Shown here: piece after piece, positions 35,801-44,800 of the stretch
Position numbering within the stretch: position 1 is the first letter of the stretch
Layout of the letters: each line of letters begins with the position of its first letter
Origin: Tenodera sinensis
Taxonomy: Eukaryota > Arthropoda > Insecta > Mantodea > Mantidae
Length of the DNA: 64,000 bases
Direction: 5' to 3'
Assembly: GCA_030765045.1 (NCBI GenBank)
Contig: CM060965.1
Span: 24,912,935 to 24,976,934 of the forward strand
The notes under the pieces: model-generated
What the model saw: only the letters and a program-made list of their open reading frames with translations
Told to the model about the DNA's origin: nothing
Databases searched by the model: none
Position numbers and translations under genes: made by a program

Positions 35801-38800
35801 TCCTTTGGTAGTCTTTTTGATGGTAGTCGGCGTGGCTCTCTCTGGTCGTATTGACCCAGAGTATTTACCAGCGGGTTAGGGTGGTTCTGGAGTTTGTTGT
35901 ACATTGTGCGAGCGCGGGTCTTAATCACGTCGACAATGTACGGGATACCGGAGTGTTCATGTAGGATATGGGCAGGAAATCTCCAGTCGGTATCATAGAT
36001 CATCCTTAATGCCCGGTTCTGCAGCGTCTGGAGTCTGATGAAGGTGGACTTTGCCACCACTCCCCAGATCTCGCATCCGTACAGGACCAGAGGCGGGATG
36101 ATCGCTCGATACAACTGGAGCTTCAGGCGTAAGGGCATGGTTTGGGATCTGAATATGGGGTATAGCTGCCGGAGAGCAGCATGGCCTTGCAGTACTTTGC
36201 CCCTGACGTGATGTCTATACGTCAGCCGACGGTCCAGCGTGACCCCGAGATACTTCGCCGTAGTGACCCAGGGGATCCGACGGCGCCGAAGCTCGAGGTC
36301 TCGCGGGAGCCGGTTGGCTATCGTATTCGCCAGGAGAATCGCAGAGCTTTTCTCCGGGTTTATCGACATACGCCAGTTCTCGCACCATCCACTGATGGCG
36401 CGGAGATGGGCTTGTACTTGTTGGAAACTGTAGCGCGGATTCTTGTTAGTAGCGAAGATCATAAGATCGTCCGCATACTGACAGATGAGTGTGTTTGGGT
36501 GCGTGGGGAGATCGGCCATGTAAGCTGCAAAGAGCGCCGGTGACAGTACACTGCCCTCGGGGACTCCTGCGCCAATGGGCCTCTCTCTAGAGAATGATCC
36601 CTCCACCTTCACCCGGAAGCTGCGTTCCTGTAGGAAACTAGCCACCAAGTAAATGTATGGAGGGGGGATTTCGTGCTGTATGAGCTTGTAGACAAGCCCC
36701 TCATGCCAGGTGGTAGAAAATGCCTTTTCCACGTCAAGCAACACTGCCACCGTTTTAGCCCTATCCTGGTAAGCCAGGGAAGCTTTTTCGGCTACACGCA
36801 GTAGTTGCTCAGTCGTGGAGTGGCCAGAACGAAAACCAAACTGATGTTCAGGAAGGAGACCTTTTTCCTCCAATAGGGGTCCAAGGCGGGACAGGAACAG
36901 TTTCTCGAATACTTTCGAGATAACTGGTAGGAGGCTGATGGAGCGGTAACTAGATGGAAAGACCGGATTTTTGCCCGGCTTCAAAACGCATACCACACGC
37001 GCCTGTTTCCAGACAGCTGGAAAATGACGCATGCTGAGGCATGCGTTGTAAATCCGGGTCAAGTGCATCACGGCTCTATGGGGAAGGTGTTGGAGCATTT
37101 CCGCTGTTACACGGTCCTGTCCAGGGGATTTTCGGGCTTTTAGTGATTTGATAGTGTTAGTTACCTCGCGAGGGGTAACTATCGGGATGTGAAACTCCTC
37201 GTGGCCCGCGGGTCCGACTTCTAAGAAGTCTTCTACCGCCTGTTCCACGAGGTCAGTATGGTCATCGTTCTGTGGATCTTCCCTGGGCTGGAACTGAGTT
37301 TCCAGATAGTCTGCTAGCGCCTCTGCTTTTTCCCTCGGTTCAAAGACAAGTCTTCCCCGAGGGCTATGCACAGGGTGCTGGTGTACAGATTTGTCTTTCC
37401 GCAAGCCTCGGACGATGCGCCACGGTTTCCTCTCCTGGAGGTTGACGTGACGCAACGTGTTTTCCCAAGCTGCTTGCCTATGTTTTCTTAGGAGTCGTCT
37501 CACCAGGGATTTGAACCTATGGTGTATTACTCCTATCCTAGGATGTCGGAATCTCTGCCATAGCCGTCTGACAGCATTCTTTGCTTGTATGAGGCGTTTA
37601 AGTGGTACAGGGATAGATGTCGGGTTTGGTGCTTCGGTAGGAATGCGGTGTGTGTGAACACGCACCGCATTTAGGACTGAGGTTGCAAACCCCGCGGCTG
37701 CCTCCTCGAGAGCCTCAAGTGAGTCTATTCGAGGATTTGCCTCCACGGAGTTTTGAAGGGCAAGGACGGCCGCGTCCCAGTCGACTTCTTCCACCCAGTC
37801 CGGCACTCCCAGCGCAGTGAGATTAACGTCTGAGTCGATCACAACAGGGTTGTGATCGGAATCCAGAGCGTTAATCACAGAGAGGTCCAAGTGAAATGGA
37901 ATGTTTTTGGTGATTACGAAATCGATGATGTCGGCAGTGCCGCGTGCCGGGTAGTGAGTTGGACCTCTCGGCCCGTGCGCGTGAAGGGCGGGGTTCCCGC
38001 TAATGAGACGGTACAATCCCCGGCCCTTTACGTTCTGGGTGCGGCTGTGCCAGCTTGGATGTTTTGCGTTGAAGTCGCCTGCAATGCAAACCCTATGGTG
38101 TAGGTTCAGGAGAGCCGTAATGTCCGCTTCATGGAAACGGCGATCCGGCGGGTCATATACCGCCACAAGCACCAGGTCGTTCCCGCCCAAGGATAACCTT
38201 ATGGCGGTTGCTTCCAGGTGTTGTAGCGGAGGAATGGTAACGGGAGTATGGGTAAGATGGTTCTTTATGAATATGGCAGTACCACCGCCCTGTCGGCCGA
38301 CCCGATCAGACCGATGAGCGGCGTAACTTGGCAGGGTAAACTGTACACCAGCGTGCAAGTGCGTTTCACAGACCATCAGGATATCAATCCCGTGACTGTC
38401 TACGAACTCTAACAGGCCAGGTCTCTGGTCTCTAACTCCATTTGCGTTCCAGAACGCAGCTCGAAATGAACGCACAGTTCTATGCGCCATTACGAGCTCG
38501 TGGAGTTAGAATAGAGGTCCTTAGCCGTTTGAAGCACCGTAAGATGCTTCTGCACAGCGGAAATCCCGGGGTTATTGATGGTGTCCCTGCAGCGTCGTAG
38601 GATTGGGAGGGAACGCTGAACCAAGTCTGCGAACCAGGTCGCCAACTGTATGAACTCAGCCATGTCCTCAGATGCAAATGCGTCACCTACGGAGAGTTGC
38701 GAGATGTGTGGCACTGGTGCCTCAGAAGTAGCTGGGCCAGCACTGGCGGGCTCAGCTGGTCGCTGGTTGGCTGACACAGCTGGAGCTTTTGGTGCTGGTG

Positions 38801-41800
38801 GAGGGGGGAGTTTCTCAACTTGTTTGTTGGGATTCTGCCCCTCTGCAGGTTTTTGTGTGGTTTTACCCACTGACTTCTTCTTCTTCTTCCCCTTCTTTTG
38901 GGGACGTTGCTCCTTTGGAGCACTGCTGGTTGTTGGAGCAGTCTCGCTACTCGCAACCGTAGGTGTGGCGCTATCTGGGACCGGCTCAGCTACTGTGGCG
39001 GCGACCCGGCTTGTAGGGGTCGCTTCCGCGGTCTCGGCCTGTGCGAGAGCACTTTCGTGTCTCGCCAGCGCCGCGGCGAAAGAGACCCCCCGCCTGACCT
39101 CAGCGTCAGCCTTGCCCTGTTTTCCTTGCATTATAGCAAGTCGCTTAGGGCACCCGCGATAGATGCCTATGTGGCAACCATCGCAGTTAGCGCACCTCTT
39201 ATTATCCATTGGTACTGGGCACTCCTTTACCAAGTGCTCGCCCGCACAACGGAGACACTTTAGAGCCCTCTCACAGGCAAAACTGGAGTGGTGAAAGCCC
39301 AGGCACTTGTAGCACTGGGCCGGACCCTCCCTGCCGTGATAAGGCTCAATCGTGACTCGCGTATGATATAGGCAAGTCACCTGGTCAATCTTAGGGGTTC
39401 CCTCCCCTTGTTTTAAGATGGCCACTAGAAATAGTGGTAGGGGCACCTTGGTAGGTTTCCCCTCCTTCACCTTAGTTGTGGTGAGTTGCACCACGGACCG
39501 CGGTTCGATTCCGTGTTCGTCCATCAGGCCGGCACGGATATCCTGGGGGTCTGTCTCAGAATCAAGACCCCTGATGACCCTGCGAACCACGTGAGGTCGC
39601 TGGATGCGCCGCTATGTAGCAGCTAGTCAACTTATATACTGGCAAACAGGTGAAAGGTGGGTAAATGGTGAGCCCTGATAGGCTGGGCAGTCTCTGCATT
39701 GCGGCAGTCCTTCTGCATTGCTACGTCACTGCCATAGAATCATTACACTGCGGCACTGCCATAGAATCATTACACTGCGGCACAAATGACGTGGTGTTCT
39801 TGTGTTTTGTTCTACCCATGGCCGTAAACCAAAGTTTGTTAATGTGCATGCCACCATTATTATTAAAATTCTTAGGACAACGGGAAATTTCTAAGGCCTC
39901 TTTAATTTTTCTGGGTCGCCATCTGTTTTCACTGGTTACTATCTTGGTCTGATCAAACAGTATTGTGTGTTTGGTTTCGTAAGCATGTAACGCGACCGCC
40001 GATTTTTCAATATCATTTTGTTTGCACTGACGTATGTGCTCTTGTAATCGTTCTTTCACAGTTCGACCAGTCTCACCAATATATGATTTGCCACAGTTAC
40101 ACGGTATTTCATAAACACCGGGTTTGTTAAGTGGTGGAACTTTATCTTTTACGTTAACCAGTAAATCTTGCAGTTTAGTGGGTGCTTTGTATGCCAACTT
40201 AATATCCGCTTGTTTTAATAATTTCCCTATTCGGTCTGTTACTCCTTCTACATATGGGAGTACTGCAAATTTTTGTTTGTCTGATTTTTTCTTCTTTTCC
40301 TTGTCTTCCTGTTTTGATACTGCTGTTTTCCAGGCCCGAAAGATATCCTTCTTTTTGTAACCATTGGCATGTAGGACTTCATACAGATTTTTCTTTTCTT
40401 GTTCCAAACTAGAAGAGTCGCAAACTCTTTTTGCTCGTAAGGCCAAAGTTTTTAAAATTCCCTTTTTGGTTGCGGGGTGGTGATGGGATTCTGCATGAAG
40501 ATAGAGATTAGTATGTGTTGTTTTTCTGTATACTGAATGTCCCAAAGTGCCATTTTTTCGTCTAATAACCAGCACATCTAAGAATGGAAGTTCACCATTT
40601 TTTTCCAACTCCATGGTGAATTTTATCTGCGGATGGCTTTTGTTTAGTTGGTCAAAGAACAAGTTCAAACTGTTACGTCCATATGGCCAAACTACAAATG
40701 TGTCATCTACGTATCTTATCCACACACTGGGTCCTATTGTGGGCATTTACCCACCTTTCACCTGTTTGCCAGTATATAAGTTGACTAGCTGCTACATAGC
40801 GGCGCAGTTTGCCTGTGATAACGACCACGACAAGATGGTCGAAACGTCGGCATTTTATAATTTGACGCGGCAACAACCGGATAGCCAAGATATTTTAAAA
40901 AAGAAATGTCAGAAAATGGAACAGAATAGGGCAGAATTAAAACAGGCCATAGAACAAAGTTTAGGTCAGAAAATAGAGGGAGTGAGAGAGGACTTGGGAA
41001 ATAATAAAAAAGAAATAGGTCAGAAACTGGAACAGAATAAGGAAGAGATAGGTCAGAAAGTGGAGGAAGTGAGAAAGAACTTGGAACAGAAAATAGAATT
41101 AGGAAGACAGGAGTGTAAAGAAAATATGAAAGTAATGGAAACTAATTTAAAATTAGTACATAAAAACTTAAATAAAACAAAGGAAGCCTTAGAACCTAGG
41201 ATAGAAATCATAGGAGATAGGATGGGAAAAATAGAATCAGAACTGAGAGAAAATAAGATTGTATTAGAAGGAGAAATTGCTAGATGTAGAGATGAAATAA
41301 CAGAATGTAATACAAGTGTAGACTGTAAGATTACAAATGTAAAAGCAGAAATAACTGAGGAATTAAGGAAAGAGATTGAGGTAGTAAAGAAAGACATTAT
41401 TAATGAAACTGTAGAACAAATTGTAATTCCTAAAATTAAGACGATGACTAATGTAGTACATTCGCAACAGGATGCTATAAATGATATGAAACAAAGTCAC
41501 TTAGAAATAAAGAAGATTTAAAATCAATTTGTGAAGAAATGAAAAAAGGGAAAGAAAGTTTGGCTAATGTAAATGATGTTGTGAATGCACTACAAAGGCA
41601 AGATGATTTAGATGTAAGTAATGTACAAGATGAGAGTTATTTGAATAATGTACAAAATGTTGACTCACCATACAGAGAAAGAGGTTCACAACCAAACAAT
41701 GACACAACACACAACACATGTTACACCAACAGCATATTACATGAAATCACACCACCTACATTTGACGAGGAGAAGGGAGACGATCCAAAACTCTTTGTTA

Positions 41801-44800
41801 AAGAGATGGAAGAGTACTTTAAAGTGAAAAGGATACCAAATGAGCTTAGGATGATGATAGTCAAGAAAAGCTTAAAAAACAAGGCATTAGAATGGCTCAG
41901 GTTAACACTAGCTGGTCATGAGTCATATAGCTCATCCAGAAATTTATTCCTATCAAGGTATTGGGGCCCAGCTAAGCAAAACCAAACTAGGGTGGAGCTA
42001 GCGACAGATAGATACGATCCAACCAAAGGGTTATCGCTAGTCGACTATTTTATGAAAGTAGCCAACAAAGGAAAGCTGTTAGACCCTAACCTGTCGGAAG
42101 CAGAGCTAATTACCAGCATAACAAGACATTTCCCAGACACGGTGAGAACAGGGTTAATTGTTGCGAGGCCAGTAGATTTTGCAGATATGATAGAATTGTT
42201 GACAGCCTTCGAAACACAAAATGGTCGGCATAGATATAGGAACGGTCACCCAAACTCACCCATCTTAAACCGGAGGACGGCTACGAACAACCAGAGTGAG
42301 GGAGAAGATAGAAATACTAGGAGCACCCATGAAAGGTGGAGAGGGGCACACCATTTCCCACAAACACATAATCATGGCGAGAGGATGGAGAACACAGGAC
42401 AGCGGTACCACGACACAATACCGAGGGGTGAATCGAGATACAGAACATATACATATGATCGTGGAAGACCAAGAGACCGTACCCATCAAGTGAACCACAT
42501 ACGATTCTGTAGGGAATACTTCAACAACCAAAGACCGTCATACGACAGAGGTTCACGCCAAAGGGGCAGAAACCAATGGTACACTGGCAACATAAGACAA
42601 CTGAAACAGGAGGAAGATGTGCCAAATAGGGCCGATGTTGCACAGAATACAGAAACAGCAGCTACCACCAACACTCAGGGAAATTACAATAACTAAGTCC
42701 GCCCCAACTGACTGGATGACCAACAACACAAACCCTAAGCAGTTGACAATTGACATCGACACCGTGATGGCTACACGAAGAGAAGGATGGAACTACTGTA
42801 CGCTGGACCACTGGTCATAACAAAATAGCTGGGTGACCACACGTATGAGCTACAGAATACAAATGGCAAGTTGCTGGGAAGATACCATAAAAATAAATTA
42901 AAACCATACAAAGAAAGGACCAAATAGTCTTTGCCAACAAATATGTAAGGCAGGAATAGTAGAGATGATGGAAAATAACAATTTTTAATGGGTTACTTAT
43001 AGAAAATTATGTTCAGATTAGAAAATACAACAAGAAAGAAAATCAACATAGTCATTGGCTATATTGACCACAAAGAGCATCGTTGGCGTCGTGGCCGAGC
43101 AGTTAGTGCGCTCGCCTACCACCTAGGCGGCCCGGGTTTGATCCCAAGGACCCACATGTGGTATTCGTGGTGGACGAAGCGGCGTCAGGGCAGGTTTTCT
43201 CCGGGTACTCCGGTTTCCCCCGCCATCTCATTCCACCGGTGCTCCATCTTCATGTATCATCAGTGTCACCGCCTGCGGTGCCATAGTAGCAAAAGCGGGC
43301 GTTAAACACTACAACAACAAAGAGCATTGTCAACAAAGACAGATGAGGACACTGATTGTCATTAAAGAAATGAATTATAGCGACGGAAAATAATGTGTTT
43401 TTGACATAAGGATGTCAGGGACAAAAATAAAAAGGAATCAATTGTGATGACAAAGATAAAATATTTTGACACAAAGATGTCGAGGGTGAATTGAGAAGAA
43501 AAATAATACAATTGCAGAATAATTATAAGTATAGAAGTTTTCTCTTATAGAAATAAGAGACAAAGAGGTGACAATTAGTGAAGTAAGAAAAACCATAATC
43601 AGAAAAGCAATGCCCATGAATTAAGATGGACATAGCCAATACTAAGCTCGAAGAGATGTTGAACCAAACAACAATGAATAATAACCCAATTAAAAAATGG
43701 TGCCATTAGTAACATCAGAGTATAAGAACCGACTCAACAACCTGCCTATACATAAGACATTACAAGACAAAGAAGGCAAAGAACTGAATAAAATATTGCC
43801 ATAAATATGGTCATAATCATTAGCTCAAAATTTGTATCCTGTTTTTCTCTCCTCATAACAAGGAACATAAGTCAAAAGCCACATAATAAACCATGATACA
43901 CTTAAATTATATTTGTGTCAATGTCAAATGTACAATAACTGAGTATGTGTTGTATAAGAACTGAATATGTGTTGTATAATAACTGAACATATGTTGTATA
44001 ATAACTGAATGTGTTATACAATAACTATGTATTGTATAATAACTGAATATGTGATGTATAATAACTGAACATGTATTGTGTAGTAATTGAATATGTGAAA
44101 TTTATAAAGACATGCTGTGTCATGCCAAAACAAAAGACAAAGAAACAGCGAAGAAGACTGTAAAGAAAAGAAAAAAAAATATTGTACAAAGTGATTGCAT
44201 CAGAGGAGTAGGGAGAAGTATTGTATTGTGTTTCAAGATTGTAAATATAGGTGACAACTTGAAAAACAAAACAAGGGGCATGTGAGACAGAATATTAGAA
44301 GACCCCAAAAGAAAATCGTTCATGTAAATTCTAAAATAAGAACAAATTAGAAACTAAAAACTTCACTTATCTTAGTATGTTGATATCCTTTTTTTATTTT
44401 CCTGACCCAGGGGTTTCAAGCTATATCCAGTTTCTAATTTGTTCTTATTTTAGAATCTTGTTGCTTCACTGTTAATAGCTTCAATTTTTACTTAATTTAG
44501 TTCATGTAAATGTTTGTTAAAAGTGTAATTCGTTTTTTGATGTTGGTATGAGATAATTAAATGACAAAAACATGTCGATAAGGTTCATTGTTACGAACAA
44601 CTAAGTTTGCACAAAGACGTCATAAATCTTTCCATATTTGATTTTAATATATGTGTATAAATATTATAATTGTTTGTGTTCCATAATAAAAGTAGGGGAG
44701 GAGGATTAGGGATCGCTTCCCTAACGAGAAAGAACTATTTGATGAATAGCGCGGATGAATATGAAAAAGGCAGTGTCACGTCAAAACGACGCCAAAAAAC

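Larger units (their letters stand above)
35399..39605 (-). mobile_element. LINE-B: Jockey-clade non-LTR retrotransposon inside the Penelope-like element
   Basis: It is flanked by the 10-bp TSD GCGCCGCTAT (35389-35398 and 39606-39615). It is GC-rich compared with the surroundings. On the minus strand it holds ORF1 (from the 5' border to 38490), ORF2 (38490-35779) and a 380-bp 3' UTR. The 5' end falls inside ORF1, so it is 5'-truncated. Neither remaining frame has a stop or shift, making it one of the youngest insertions here. Confidence 0.93.
35295..40899 (-). mobile_element. Penelope-like element with inverted termini, carrying LINE-B
   Basis: The ends are perfect inverted copies: TTTAAAATATCTTGGCTATC at 35295 and its complement ending at 40899. 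Each end continues inward for about 100-150 bp of the same pseudo-LTR sequence, with the hammerhead-like motif. The one coding part (39721-40746, minus) has an RT end plus a GIY-YIG domain. At 40745 the RT is truncated and joins an inverted pseudo-LTR, a structure known for Penelope insertions. LINE-B (35399-39605) interrupts the downstream pseudo-LTR. The element interrupts gag of the LTR element. Confidence 0.85.

Noticed and set aside
38650..39263. 170- and 121-codon plus-strand frames
   Set aside because: They are antisense to the GC-rich LINE-B ORF1 and have no independent coding signal.
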